Below are positions 27,183-36,310 of a DNA stretch of 64,000 nucleotides, piece after piece. A program made the translations under genes and the position numbers. Origin of the DNA: JAZKAR01 sp040389065. Lineage in GTDB: Bacteria > Pseudomonadota > Gammaproteobacteria > Burkholderiales > Casimicrobiaceae. The DNA lies in the NCBI GenBank assembly GCA_040389065.1, contig JAZKAR010000032.1:9470-73469 (forward strand), read 5' to 3'. The stretch's first letter is position 1; the number at the start of each line of letters is the position of its first letter. A model generated the notes under the pieces. That model ran no database searches. It saw only the letters and a list, made by a program, of their open reading frames with translations, and was not told the DNA's origin.

Positions 27183-28646
27183 CTATTTTTGTGGTGTATT
27201 AGTTGCCCATACTTGCTTACCATCTTTATCATAAAGTACAAAATTACCATCGTTTTGCATGATTGCTTTAGCGGCAGGGCGTTTATTAGGGTAAGCAAGC
27301 GTCATGGTTGCCCATACTGGTTTATGTGCTTTTGTATAGAGTACAAAATTTCCATCGGTCTGAAAGGCTGCTTCTACAGCGCCGCTGCCCATTGTTCTTG
27401 AGGCCCACAAAGGATGTTTTTCAGTTGGTGAAATTAATTTATAGAGAACTAAATTATTATCTAACTGCATAATAAATTCATACTGGTTATTTTCAGAAAG
27501 TAAAGATTGACCAGGGAATAATCCTTGAGTAGGTATTAAAATGTCGTTAGTGTCTTCTAAGAGATCATGATCTTCTTCAATTGGCTTCACCTGGGTAGGG
27601 TCTATACCTGCCGTTTTAAGTATGCGTTCAGTTTCCCTTGCTCGTTCTTCAGAGGTGCCGGTATCTTTTAATAATTTACTCATGGCAATTGAGCGATCAA
27701 TATAATCTTTGTAGGGTGCTAGCTGCTTAGCGGCATTATTTAATACATATGCTAATCTTACTGCTGCTGCTGCAATCGCTTCTCTACCAATGATTCTTGC
27801 TTGTTCTTCGTATTCAGGTGTGATGGGAATAGGTGTTTTTTGTGCAACGCACCGATTGTTTTCGCCAACCAGATCATTAAAGGCTTTTAATGAACGATTA
27901 GCGCTTTCTTTTACCCAATCTTCAACCGTTCCTTTTTTAAAGTTTTCACCTTCTTTCAACATTAATGCTTTTACTTTGTCTGCTTCTACTTTGTCAGATA
28001 AAACTAGTTGTGGTACAACGCCATCCCAGTAACCATGAAACTCCATAGGCTCAGTTTGACCATCTACTTTTACTAAATAATGTATTCTTCCTGGATGAGC
28101 GGCATGATCGGGTTGATGCAAATCTTCTAAAAAGTGCAAGACAATTTTTAGTGCCATTCGCCTGGTTTTAACGGTAACCCATGGATTGTTTAAATCTTTA
28201 ATAGCCTGAACCAATGCATTACTAGTGCACTTATTACTGGGGCAATATAGATTAGGTGGAAGTGGGTCTGAGCAAAGAGTTCTTCGATCTGCATGAACTA
28301 ACGCGCTATAAGGACGAGGATTGTAATGATTAGGCCCTCTGACGCAATCCATATAGCTGACTGATCCAACCAGGGCATTCCAGTTAGTAGCGGTAGAGCT
28401 AGCCATCATTGTTTGTTCGCCACAATCTGTGGTTTCTGGAAGATCAATGCCGCTTGTTAAAATTTTGAAAGTCAATTCACGTGCTTCAGGAGTAATTTGC
28501 GACCAGGCGAGTTTGGCAATTCCTCTATGCCCATAACCGCTCCATGCGTGCACATTACCTGCAAGGCTAATGGAGGCTGTTAGTATTAATAACTTGCTTA
28601 GTTTTAAAAAGGTTGAATGTTGGAGGGTGAGAAATTTGGTATGCAT
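27183..28646 (-). CDS. exported S1/P1 nuclease fused to bulb-type lectin
   Basis: A 487-residue protein from the ATG at 28646 (an ATG at 28670 would add 8 residues). The signal peptide ends NVHA, so the mature protein starts with WSGYGH, the invariant Trp1 and His6 zinc ligands of S1/P1 nucleases. Other ligands are present: YMDC, NHYNPRPY, LHFLEDLHQPDH (His, Asp and His) and FHGYWD. All three zinc sites look intact, so it should cut single-stranded DNA and RNA outside the cytoplasm. The last 115 residues form a bulb-type (mannose-binding) lectin domain with three Q-x-D-x-N-x-V-x-Y sites: QLDNNLVLY, QTDGNFVLY and QNDGNFVLY. Tethering a nuclease to glycans is unusual. It is a single gene. Confidence 0.9.
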   Translation of the reverse strand: MHTKFLTLQHSTFLKLSKLLILTASISLAGNVHAWSGYGHRGIAKLAWSQITPEARELTFKILTSGIDLPETTDCGEQTMMASSTATNWNALVGSVSYMDCVRGPNHYNPRPYSALVHADRRTLCSDPLPPNLYCPSNKCTSNALVQAIKDLNNPWVTVKTRRMALKIVLHFLEDLHQPDHAAHPGRIHYLVKVDGQTEPMEFHGYWDGVVPQLVLSDKVEADKVKALMLKEGENFKKGTVEDWVKESANRSLKAFNDLVGENNRCVAQKTPIPITPEYEEQARIIGREAIAAAAVRLAYVLNNAAKQLAPYKDYIDRSIAMSKLLKDTGTSEERARETERILKTAGIDPTQVKPIEEDHDLLEDTNDILIPTQGLFPGQSLLSENNQYEFIMQLDNNLVLYKLISPTEKHPLWASRTMGSGAVEAAFQTDGNFVLYTKAHKPVWATMTLAYPNKRPAAKAIMQNDGNFVLYDKDGKQVWATNTPQK

Positions 28647-28665
28647 AGGAACTTCTTTGAAATAA

Positions 28666-28696
28666 CTCATATTTAATCTTGATAAGTAAATATGAG
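28666..28696. repeat. small palindrome at nuclease gene start
   Basis: CTCATATTTA (28666-28675) and TAAATATGAG (28687-28696) form a 10-bp inverted repeat at the start of the nuclease-lectin gene. It may be an operator or an mRNA hairpin. Confidence 0.4.
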
Positions 28697-28760
28697 CTAT
28701 TCAAGGTAAGTTCGTATAATTAATTGGATTAATAAACAAAATTACGGCAGTAATATTTTT

Positions 28761-29276
28761 TTATTTGGCGTTAACACTAATAGCTTCGAGTTTCGGTTTA
28801 ATAATACGCTGGCAATAAGGATGGTTCGGATTATTTGTATAAAAATTCTGATGTTCTGATTCCGCCGGGTAAAACACGGTAAAAGGCTCAACAGTCGTTA
28901 CGATTCGACGATTCCAATGCTTACTGTTATCAAGCTCTTGAATAATGGGTCGGGCTTCGTGTTCTTGCTCATCGTTATGGTAAAAAATAATTGAACGGTA
29001 CTGTGTACCTACATCATAACCTTGGCGGTTTAAGGTGGTAGGGTCATGAATGCTAAAGAAAAAAAGTAGAAGTTGCCGGTAGCTTAATACATGAGGGTCA
29101 TAGCTAATATGCACTACTTCTGCATGCCCTGTATTGCCTTCACAAATTGCCTCATAGGTAGGGTTTAATGTTTTACCCCCTGCATAACCACTCACAACGT
29201 TAGATATTCCAGGCAGTGTTTGAAAAAGCCCTTCCAGGCACCAGAAACATCCTCCTCCTACAGTTGCCTGAGCCAT
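28761..29276 (-). CDS. msrA: peptide-methionine (S)-S-oxide reductase
   Basis: A 171-residue MsrA, which repairs oxidised methionine (S form) in proteins with electrons from thioredoxin. It has the active-site motif GGGCFWCLEG near the N-terminus (catalytic Cys followed by Phe-Trp), GYAGG, a conserved GHAEVVHISYDP, and DVGTQYRS. A resolving Cys is likely in PYCQRIIKPKLE near the C-terminus. It has a cytoplasmic form with no signal peptide. There is a good ribosome binding site (GGGAG). It is a single gene between the nuclease-lectin and TerD genes. Confidence 0.97.
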   Translation of the reverse strand: MAQATVGGGCFWCLEGLFQTLPGISNVVSGYAGGKTLNPTYEAICEGNTGHAEVVHISYDPHVLSYRQLLLFFFSIHDPTTLNRQGYDVGTQYRSIIFYHNDEQEHEARPIIQELDNSKHWNRRIVTTVEPFTVFYPAESEHQNFYTNNPNHPYCQRIIKPKLEAISVNAK

Positions 29277-29440
29277 GATGATCTCCCTTTTATTGACGAA
29301 ATGTTAAGCAAAATTTTCTTAGCGCCTTTATTCATGCGCATTAGATATTTTTGTAGTAGTCTTTTTAATAGGTTTTGATAGAGGTTATATGCTAAAAACA
29401 AGTGATGGGCAGATTCTATAGGCGGCTACTCAAACGATAA

Positions 29441-29488
29441 ATAGCCAGGCAATAACCCACTACTGACAGTGTGCAATTGCCCGGCTAT
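29441..29488 (-). terminator. hairpin after terD-family pair
   Basis: ATAGCCAGGCAAT and ATTGCCCGGCTAT form a 13-bp stem with one mismatch and a 22-base loop, 18 bases after the stop of the second TerD-family gene. The T-tract is weak on the minus strand. Confidence 0.45.
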
Positions 29489-29506
29489 GTTATAAAGTGC
29501 GATACC

Positions 29507-30088
29507 TTACAGGTGAGGAACAATCTGCGGTACTAGCTCTTCAAAGGTTCTACCTTTGCCGTTTTCACCAATGGCATGCATTTTCCATGCGCCATCATGG
29601 CGATAGAGCTTTGCCATGATTTGTGCATTATGCGAACCTTGGGCTGAAAGATTGAAACGTGCAATTTCCTGCTGATTAGCTCCATTAAGAATGCGGCAAT
29701 AGGCATTCTCAACGGAAGAAAAATCTTGGCCAGTAAAACAATTTACTGTAAATACCAGGCTCTTGGCTTGGGGTGATACTTTGGATAAATCAACAACAAT
29801 TTGTTCATCATCGCCTTCACCCTCGCCGCTGCGGTTATCGCCAGTATGTACAATACTGCCATCATTGCTTTTAAGCTGGCGGAACCATGCACAATCAATC
29901 GCACGGTTTTGGTCATCAAACACAATACATGAAGCATCTAAATCAATTTCGCTGCTGCCGCCGCCAAAGCCGAAGAGACCTTTTTTCTTGACGGCATCCC
30001 ATCCGAGCCCCATGACAATACGGCTTAAGGCAGAACCTGCTTCTTTATCGAGCGAGATTTTCTGACCCTTCTGTAAATTTACAGACAT
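29507..30088 (-). CDS. TerD-family protein (TerZ-like)
   Basis: A 193-residue protein of the TerD family, calcium-binding cytoplasmic proteins associated with tellurite resistance, stress and phage restriction in ter clusters. It has the N-terminal LQKGQKISLDKEAG, GLGWD, a Gly-rich loop, the calcium motif EIDLDASC (about residue 50), HTGDNRSGEGEGDDEQ (about 78-93) and a beta-rich C-terminus. It lies 48 bases after the first TerD-family gene on the same strand, each with its own AAGGA-type ribosome binding site. No terA, terB or terC is nearby. Confidence 0.92.
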   Translation of the reverse strand: MSVNLQKGQKISLDKEAGSALSRIVMGLGWDAVKKKGLFGFGGGSSEIDLDASCIVFDDQNRAIDCAWFRQLKSNDGSIVHTGDNRSGEGEGDDEQIVVDLSKVSPQAKSLVFTVNCFTGQDFSSVENAYCRILNGANQQEIARFNLSAQGSHNAQIMAKLYRHDGAWKMHAIGENGKGRTFEELVPQIVPHL

Positions 30089-30136
30089 GGTTTTATCCTT
30101 GTAATAAAGGTTGAAAACAAAGGTAGAAAAGTGCGA

Positions 30137-30712
30137 TTAAACGCTAACACCAAATGAATTGGCTAAAGGGCCTAATCCGCCTTTAAAGCCTTGCCCTACC
30201 GCCTTAAATTTCCAATCGGTACCATTACGGTATACTTCACCAAAAACCATCGCTGTTTCGGTTGAGCCATCTTCTGAGAGGTCAAAGCGCGCAATTTCTG
30301 TATCATTCTCTGCATTTACGCAGCGAATATACGCTTTTGAAACCATGCCAAAATTTTGTTTGCGTGTTTCGCCTTCATGAATCGTTACAGCTACTGAAAT
30401 CTTATCAACGTCAGCAGGTACTTTATCGAGTTCTAAGGTTACGCGCTCATCATCGCCATCGCCATCGCCTGTTTTATTATCGCCTGAATGGGTGACTGAA
30501 CCGCAAGTAGATTTTAATGCATTGTAAAATATGAAGTCGGCGTCGCTGCGTACTTTGCCATCTGTTTTAAGTAAGAATGCGCTACCGTCTAAGTCAAATC
30601 CTGAACCATCGGTTGAGCGAGCATCCCATCCTAATCCAATAATCATTTTTTTTAGACCAGGTGCTTCTTTGCTTAAATTAACATTGCCGCCTTTTTGTAA
30701 GCTTATTGCCAT
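30137..30712 (-). CDS. TerD-family protein (TerD/TerE-like)
   Basis: A 191-residue TerD-family protein with the same plan as its neighbour: LQKGGNVNLSKEAPG, GLGWDAR, the calcium motif GFDLDGSAF (about residue 38) and HSGDNKTGDGDGDDER (about 76-91). It is closer to classical TerD/TerE, whose length is about 191-192. It is the first gene of a two-gene operon. What the pair does without the membrane protein TerC is unclear; stress or envelope signalling is likely from family knowledge. Confidence 0.93.
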   Translation of the reverse strand: MAISLQKGGNVNLSKEAPGLKKMIIGLGWDARSTDGSGFDLDGSAFLLKTDGKVRSDADFIFYNALKSTCGSVTHSGDNKTGDGDGDDERVTLELDKVPADVDKISVAVTIHEGETRKQNFGMVSKAYIRCVNAENDTEIARFDLSEDGSTETAMVFGEVYRNGTDWKFKAVGQGFKGGLGPLANSFGVSV

Positions 30713-31123
30713 GTTTCTATTCCTTTTTTACAAAGTTGTGAGCACTTCTAACTCGATGGTGCCGTAACACGTGTTGCCCAACTACTGGCAATCAAACTGC
30801 CAATTAGGCATGTCACTATGAATACGTCACGATCTGAAAATTTAGTTTCTTAGAGATGCCCGCATGTTAAGATTTTATTCCACAAGCGCTATGCTTCTAG
30901 AACACAATCGCTTTGTACTACCCGTTGCCTTAATAGGCAGTGGATAGTGGCCTTATTAATTAGGCCATTTCTACACGCGATGAAAGAAGTGTACGCTAAA
31001 AAAGGAAAGATAAAAATAGGATAAAGCCGAATGCTAACTTCTAAAAAATAGAAGATGGCATTAAATGCAGAATGCTATTTTAAGATCAATCATTAGGTAT
31101 ATAGTTTCAACGATTTATTGGAA
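30713..31123. other. gap between terD-like and recJ genes
   Basis: About 410 bases without a gene, between divergent genes. It holds several short palindromes, such as GGCCTTATTAATTAGGCC near 30950, and both promoters must be here. No boxes could be assigned with confidence. Confidence 0.35.
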
Positions 31124-31228
31124 TGAGAAGTTGCGCAGCATGGTTCTTTCAACGTGTTGGCAATTTGCCGTAGCTCTTGTACTCTCTGCGTTGCTCGACC
31201 TTGAGTGAACCCAACTCCATAATCTCTA
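31124..31228 (+). repeat. TA-flanked palindromic element, copy E
   Basis: A degenerate copy that starts GAGAAGTTGCGCAGC, has GGCAATTTGCCGTA and ends CAACTCCATAATCTCTA. The left TA flank reads TG. It lies 44 bases upstream of recJ, within its likely leader. Confidence 0.7.
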
Positions 31229-31272
31229 AACATGTTGTAAGTGTTTGTATTCACCTTTTTTAAGGTTTGAAA

Positions 31273-32973
31273 ATGTCACGTATTATCCAACGTTCATATA
31301 GTCATCAAATTTTTGAAGCATTAATGGCTAGTGGAGGAACGCACCCAGTATTTGCGCGTTTGTATGCAGCACGAGGGGTCGAACAGCAAGAATCATTAGC
31401 GACCGATTTAAAAGGATTAATTCCTCCATCTTTACTATTACATGCGAATAAAGCCGCATCTTATCTGGCTGATGCCATTCTTGAACGTAAAAAGCTAGTG
31501 ATTGTGGCTGATTATGATTGTGATGGAGCAACAGCGTGTGCGGTTGGAATACGTGGATTAGCCCGTATGGGGGCGCAGATTGATTATTGTGTGCCGAATC
31601 GTTTTGAGTATGGGTATGGTTTAACACCTGAAATTGTGGAGCTAACTGTAAAAGAAAAACAGCCTGACATCATCATTACGGTTGATAACGGTATTGCCAG
31701 TGTAGACGGGGTTGAGCACGCCAGGAGCCTTGGGGTTGAGGTGTTGATTACGGATCACCATTTGCCAGGTGCCGACTTACCCGATGCAAAAGTGATTGTG
31801 AATCCTAATCAGCCAGGCTGCTTGTTTCCTAGCAAATGTTTGGCGGGTGTAGGGGTCATGTTTTATGTGTTGCTGGCTTTACGAGCAGAGTTAAGGCAAC
31901 GCGGTGTATTTGATGCAAGCAATCAGCCTAAATTAGATGATTTATTAGATCTTGTAGCGTTGGGTACCATTGCCGATTTGGTAAAGCTTGATGCTAATAA
32001 TCGTATTCTAGTGGCGCAAGGTTTAAAACGAATGCGTTTAGGGCTTATGCAGCCTGGAGTAGCTGCGTTGTTTGCTGTAGCTGGGCGTGAGCCGCAACAG
32101 GCAAAAGTGAATGATTTAGGCTTCGCTTTGGGGCCACGTTTAAATGCTGCGGGGCGTTTAGCTGATATGTCGTTAGGCATTGAGTGCCTGATTACAGACG
32201 ATAAAAACCAAGCACTGGAGATTGCCCGCCAGCTTGATCAAATGAACAAAGAGCGGCGCGATATTCAAACCGATATGCAGGCGACAGCTATGCTGGTGAT
32301 AGATGAAGGATTATCACCGCAACATAACGCTACCTTGTGTGTATTTGATGCATCGTGGCACCCGGGTGTAATTGGTATTGTTGCTGCACGGCTTAAAGAA
32401 AAATTTTATCGACCTACTATTACTTTTGCACCATCAGATAATGGCGTATTGAAAGGTTCAGGCCGTTCGATTGCTGGGTTTCATTTGCGTGATGCATTAG
32501 ATTTAGTATCAAAACAAGCGCCTGAATTAATATGCAGTTTTGGCGGGCACGCGATGGCAGCCGGATTAACGATTCCTGAAGATGCTTTAGATGCTTTTCG
32601 TGAAGCATTTGAAGCCGTAGGGCAAAGCTGGCTAAGTGAGAGCGATTTAGCGCAAAAAGTAGAAACCGATGGCTCTTTAGAAACAGAGTATTTCACGACT
32701 CAGTTTATAGCGCTCTTAGATGACCAAGTATGGGGCCAGGGGTTTGCACCGCCTTTATTTTGTGATGCGTTTAATGTAGTCGAGCAGCGTATATTAAAAG
32801 AAAAACATTTAAAGCTTAAATTAGAAAGAGCTGGGCAGTATTTTGATGCCGTTTATTTTGGGGAAACTCAATATTTATCGGAATCATCGCGTATTGCTTA
32901 CCGACTTGATATTAATGCGTATAAGGGAAGGGAGCAGGTGCAATTGTTGGTGCAGTATGCGGAAGCTTTGTAA
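31273..32973 (+). CDS. recJ: single-stranded-DNA exonuclease RecJ
   Basis: A 566-residue 5'-3' exonuclease of the DHH family used in recombination and mismatch repair. The start at the ATG 31273 is preferred over the TTG at 31267 because AAGG lies 7 bases upstream. Motifs: VADYDCDGATA (about residue 78), TVDNG (about 138), ITDHHLPG (the DHH motif, about 160), the second-half GRLADMS, and GSGRSIAGFH with GGHAMAAG in the DHHA1 part. The C-terminal OB-type region is shortish but complete. It is convergent with the ATPase-TOPRIM gene, with only 10 bases between the stops. Confidence 0.97.
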   Translation: MSRIIQRSYSHQIFEALMASGGTHPVFARLYAARGVEQQESLATDLKGLIPPSLLLHANKAASYLADAILERKKLVIVADYDCDGATACAVGIRGLARMGAQIDYCVPNRFEYGYGLTPEIVELTVKEKQPDIIITVDNGIASVDGVEHARSLGVEVLITDHHLPGADLPDAKVIVNPNQPGCLFPSKCLAGVGVMFYVLLALRAELRQRGVFDASNQPKLDDLLDLVALGTIADLVKLDANNRILVAQGLKRMRLGLMQPGVAALFAVAGREPQQAKVNDLGFALGPRLNAAGRLADMSLGIECLITDDKNQALEIARQLDQMNKERRDIQTDMQATAMLVIDEGLSPQHNATLCVFDASWHPGVIGIVAARLKEKFYRPTITFAPSDNGVLKGSGRSIAGFHLRDALDLVSKQAPELICSFGGHAMAAGLTIPEDALDAFREAFEAVGQSWLSESDLAQKVETDGSLETEYFTTQFIALLDDQVWGQGFAPPLFCDAFNVVEQRILKEKHLKLKLERAGQYFDAVYFGETQYLSESSRIAYRLDINAYKGREQVQLLVQYAEAL

Positions 32974-32983
32974 ATAGAAAATT

Positions 32984-35002
32984 TTACTGCTCATTATCTT
33001 GTATAGACTTAAATGTATCTGCTATGCACATTGGAAAGTATTTAACTCCTTCATTAAGTATTAGTAAACTAATAATACTTTTCATGAAGTTGTTATTTTC
33101 TATATACTTTTTATCATTAAAATAAGCATATAATATCTCTTCAAGATCATGACCTTTTATTCTACCCCACCAACGAGGTATATTATATTTTTTGTTATTC
33201 ATAAATTGTATATTTTTATTGCTTGAGAATTCATCAATTGTTTTTTTTGCTTTTATATAAATATTTTCATTGGATAAGATATCGGAGTTGGATTTTTTTG
33301 AAATAAAGTCTTTTATATTGTTAGTTAATATTTTTGTTTCTAGATTGATTGTTCTCGTATGATGATTTTTAAGGGGCAGTAATTTGTTTTTGTGCAATTG
33401 CCAAAAAACTAAGATAACTGGATTAAGTACTATGTTTTCAATAGAGTAAAAATCATTTTCTGCGATAACATAGATACTATTAAATTTTGATTTTTTATTT
33501 TTTAAGTCCCAATCAATTATTCCAAATGTTCGATGCTCACCTTTCTTTAATAATTCTTCAACCTGAGCAATAACTTTTTCACAATTACCCATGCCATTAA
33601 GATGATGACCAATTTTTTTTAGTTGCTCATCATCAAAGTTTATATTTGCTGAATTCAAAGCAGCTTTTATATTTTCTAAGGGGGAATTTTTAAATGTTGA
33701 TGTAGCAATAAATTCCAATGAAACATCTTTTCTAACTAAAATTTTATTTTCAGAGCTAAATATTTTTTTGAAAATTTTGTTATAAATATATTCATCATAT
33801 AGGCTTTCTACATAAACTTTTCTATGGTTTTTTTCTTCAACTGCAATATGAGGTACTCCAAAGAGAAGGTTACCAATGGCCTGATCTATAGTGGTAGTAG
33901 ATAACTTATGTGTAAAATTATTTTCGTTATATGGCTCAATCAAGAAAATTGAATTTTTTTCCTTTGGTGCTAAAGCTACAGTAGTGGGAGAATGGGTTGT
34001 TAGAAAAAATATTGTACCTAACTCATTATGAATCTCTAATAAAACTTTGAAAAATGCATCTATCATTTGAGGATGAAGAAAAACGTCAGGTTCATCTAAC
34101 AAAATAACTTCTGTTAATTCATAATTATCTTCTAGAAAATTTGTGTAAAAACATTGTGTTGCAATCCATAAAATACATTTTTCACCTCTAGATAAACCAT
34201 CTGAGTTAAATTTTTTTTCTGGCGAGCTTTTTTTATAAAAGTAAATTTCTATATCATTATTAAAATCTGTTGAATTTAAGATTGCATTTAAAAAAATTTC
34301 TATATCCCATTCTACTAATCGAATATCTGATTTTAGTATTTTTTCAAAAATATTATGGTTGATAAAACTCCAGGGGGATAGAATGTTTCTTTTAAAGTCT
34401 AATAGTTTATCTTTAATTTTTAAATGAAAATAAGTGGTTAGTACAGCTTTAATATTGCTATTAATATCTATTTTAATATCTTGAAGTGCAGAGTAAAAAC
34501 TAAAAAAGTGTTTTTTAGTTAGTTTATTTATATCAACCTTGTATTTTTCAGCAATTGTTTTTATGGTTTCAATTTCAATACCAATTTCGCCATTTATATT
34601 TTTTGATAACACATAATTAAAAGTTATAGCGTCACAGCCTTTATTAGGGCCATATTTCTTAAATTCATCATAGGTATCTGGTAAACATTTGCGTATTACT
34701 TCATCATAATCCTTAAAAAGAGTTTTAGCTCTATCTTTTGTAATGATATTGTTAGTAGAGGCTTGATTGTTAGTGATATTGAAAATATCAATAAGGGTAG
34801 ATGTTGCAAAGCATGAGGGGCATTGTAATAATATCTTGTTATTGGTATTTATTTCAGAAAGTAATCGTGTTTTTCCATAGCCATTTGCACCAGTAATTAT
34901 ATTTATAGGGCTTTCAATTACCGTATTTTCCAATTTAAGGGAAAAGCTTTCTGATGGGCACTCTTGAGTAATTTTTATAGGTAAAAGATTTTTTTTGGTC
35001 AT
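32984..35002 (-). CDS. ABC-type ATPase fused to TOPRIM-like domain
   Basis: A 672-residue protein. The N-terminal ABC/AAA-type ATPase shows Walker A GANGYGKT (residues 38-45), signature LSRGEK (about 270), Walker B EVILLDEPDVFLHP (about 300) and H-loop FLTTHSP (about 335). A C-terminal TOPRIM-like half has KVYVESLYDEY (acidic motif, about 394), FGIIDWDLK (Asp-x-Asp, about 495) and YSIENIV, a pattern I associate with DUF4435/OLD-type nucleases. It resembles OLD proteins and the AriA-AriB (PARIS) phage-defence pair in fused form. The gene is far more AT-rich than recJ and the sugar operon, which suggests transfer. It stands alone behind a terminator. The exact family needs a profile search. Confidence 0.75.
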   Translation of the reverse strand: MTKKNLLPIKITQECPSESFSLKLENTVIESPINIITGANGYGKTRLLSEINTNNKILLQCPSCFATSTLIDIFNITNNQASTNNIITKDRAKTLFKDYDEVIRKCLPDTYDEFKKYGPNKGCDAITFNYVLSKNINGEIGIEIETIKTIAEKYKVDINKLTKKHFFSFYSALQDIKIDINSNIKAVLTTYFHLKIKDKLLDFKRNILSPWSFINHNIFEKILKSDIRLVEWDIEIFLNAILNSTDFNNDIEIYFYKKSSPEKKFNSDGLSRGEKCILWIATQCFYTNFLEDNYELTEVILLDEPDVFLHPQMIDAFFKVLLEIHNELGTIFFLTTHSPTTVALAPKEKNSIFLIEPYNENNFTHKLSTTTIDQAIGNLLFGVPHIAVEEKNHRKVYVESLYDEYIYNKIFKKIFSSENKILVRKDVSLEFIATSTFKNSPLENIKAALNSANINFDDEQLKKIGHHLNGMGNCEKVIAQVEELLKKGEHRTFGIIDWDLKNKKSKFNSIYVIAENDFYSIENIVLNPVILVFWQLHKNKLLPLKNHHTRTINLETKILTNNIKDFISKKSNSDILSNENIYIKAKKTIDEFSSNKNIQFMNNKKYNIPRWWGRIKGHDLEEILYAYFNDKKYIENNNFMKSIISLLILNEGVKYFPMCIADTFKSIQDNEQ

Positions 35003-35081
35003 GATACCTTGTCGTGTTTAAATTAATTGGAATTATCACATAATATTACTCTATAAAAAAGCTTTTATACCATTTAAAAAA

Positions 35082-35112
35082 TCCCTCTAACTCTTTAAAA
35101 AGGTAGAGGGAA
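35082..35112 (-). terminator. transaldolase terminator
   Basis: CCCTCTA and TAGAGGG form a stem around a 13-base loop, followed on the minus strand by A then T6. It lies 59 bases after the transaldolase stop and isolates the ATPase-TOPRIM gene from the sugar operon. Confidence 0.8.
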
Positions 35113-35170
35113 AAAATTAAATTTAATACTATTAACTCGGATATAGTTTGTTATAGCCCAATAGTATTAT

Positions 35171-36238
35171 TTATTTAACCAGCGCCATCAACTTCGCAAA
35201 CGCCTCTTCAAACTGTTTTAATCCCTCTTTTTGAAGTTCTTCACCTAGTTGATTTAAATCTATACCAGAAGCAGCTAGTTCTGCTAATTGTTGTTCTGCT
35301 GTTGGTAAATCTTCAGTCAAACTATTGCGCGCTTCGCCGTGGTCAGAAAATGCTGCCAGTGTGGCTTCAGGGGCTGTGTTAACCGTATGTGGGCCGATAA
35401 GTTCTTCAATGTAACGTACATCGCGATAAGCAGGGTTTTTGTTACCTGTGCTGGCCCATAATAATATTTGCGGGTGTGCGCCAGCTGTTTTTAGTGCGAC
35501 AAAAATTTCGCCTTCAAAAGCCTGTTGCCATAGGCTATAAGCATGTTTCGCTGAAGCAATGGCTATTTGCCCTTTTAGATGAGAAAGATTGGCAGGAAGT
35601 AATGCATCAATTTTTACATCGACCCGACTAATAAATACGCTAGCTACAGAATGAATATTAGAGAGCGGAAGCTTCTTTTCTAAACGGCGTTTTAAACCGC
35701 GTTGGTAAGCCGCAAAAATAGCATTCACATGTTTTTCAGAAAACATTAATGTCACATTAACATTTATGCCTTCAGCAATCACTTCTTCGCATGCAATGAC
35801 GCCTGCTGCTGTTGCTGGTATTTTTATCATGAGATTGGGTTGATTAATTTCTGCCCATAAACGGCGTGCGGCTGCAACTGTGCCTGCCGCATCGTGCGCT
35901 AACTTGGGCGATACTTCAAAGCTCACATAGCCCATTTCGCCGTGGCTTTGTTCATATAAAGGGCGAAGCAACTGACATGCATCGATAATATCGGGTAATA
36001 CTAATGATTCAAAGCGGCGTTCTAAATCGGTTTCATTTGTTTTTATCGCCGATAGTTTAGTTTGGTATTGAGCGCCTTGGCTAATAGCATTATGAAAAAT
36101 AGCAGGGTTAGACGTAATACCTGTAATGCCTTCATTTTTTATCCACTGCGTTAATTTTCCGCCATCGATTAGCTCGCGTGATAAATTATCTAACCAGATT
36201 TGTTGTTTAAATTGGCCTATAGATTGAATTCGACTCAT
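35171..36238 (-). CDS. tal: transaldolase
   Basis: A 355-residue transaldolase, of the longer (about 360) subfamily. It moves a dihydroxyacetone unit between sugar phosphates in the non-oxidative pentose phosphate pathway. It has GITSNPAIF near the N-terminus, SFEVSPKLAHD, the Schiff-base Lys in LMIKIPAT (about residue 135), and NVNVTLMFS. The end (GLKQFEEAFAKL) is the usual tail. AAGGAT lies upstream of the ATG. It is the last gene of the xylulokinase / transaldolase pair, where it would help feed xylulose 5-phosphate into central metabolism. Confidence 0.95.
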   Translation of the reverse strand: MSRIQSIGQFKQQIWLDNLSRELIDGGKLTQWIKNEGITGITSNPAIFHNAISQGAQYQTKLSAIKTNETDLERRFESLVLPDIIDACQLLRPLYEQSHGEMGYVSFEVSPKLAHDAAGTVAAARRLWAEINQPNLMIKIPATAAGVIACEEVIAEGINVNVTLMFSEKHVNAIFAAYQRGLKRRLEKKLPLSNIHSVASVFISRVDVKIDALLPANLSHLKGQIAIASAKHAYSLWQQAFEGEIFVALKTAGAHPQILLWASTGNKNPAYRDVRYIEELIGPHTVNTAPEATLAAFSDHGEARNSLTEDLPTAEQQLAELAASGIDLNQLGEELQKEGLKQFEEAFAKLMALVK

Positions 36239-36310
36239 TAAGGTATCCTTTGTTTTAAGTATGTTTGGCGTAAATCTTATTTTATAAGATAAATATTAGA
36301 ATTTTAAACA

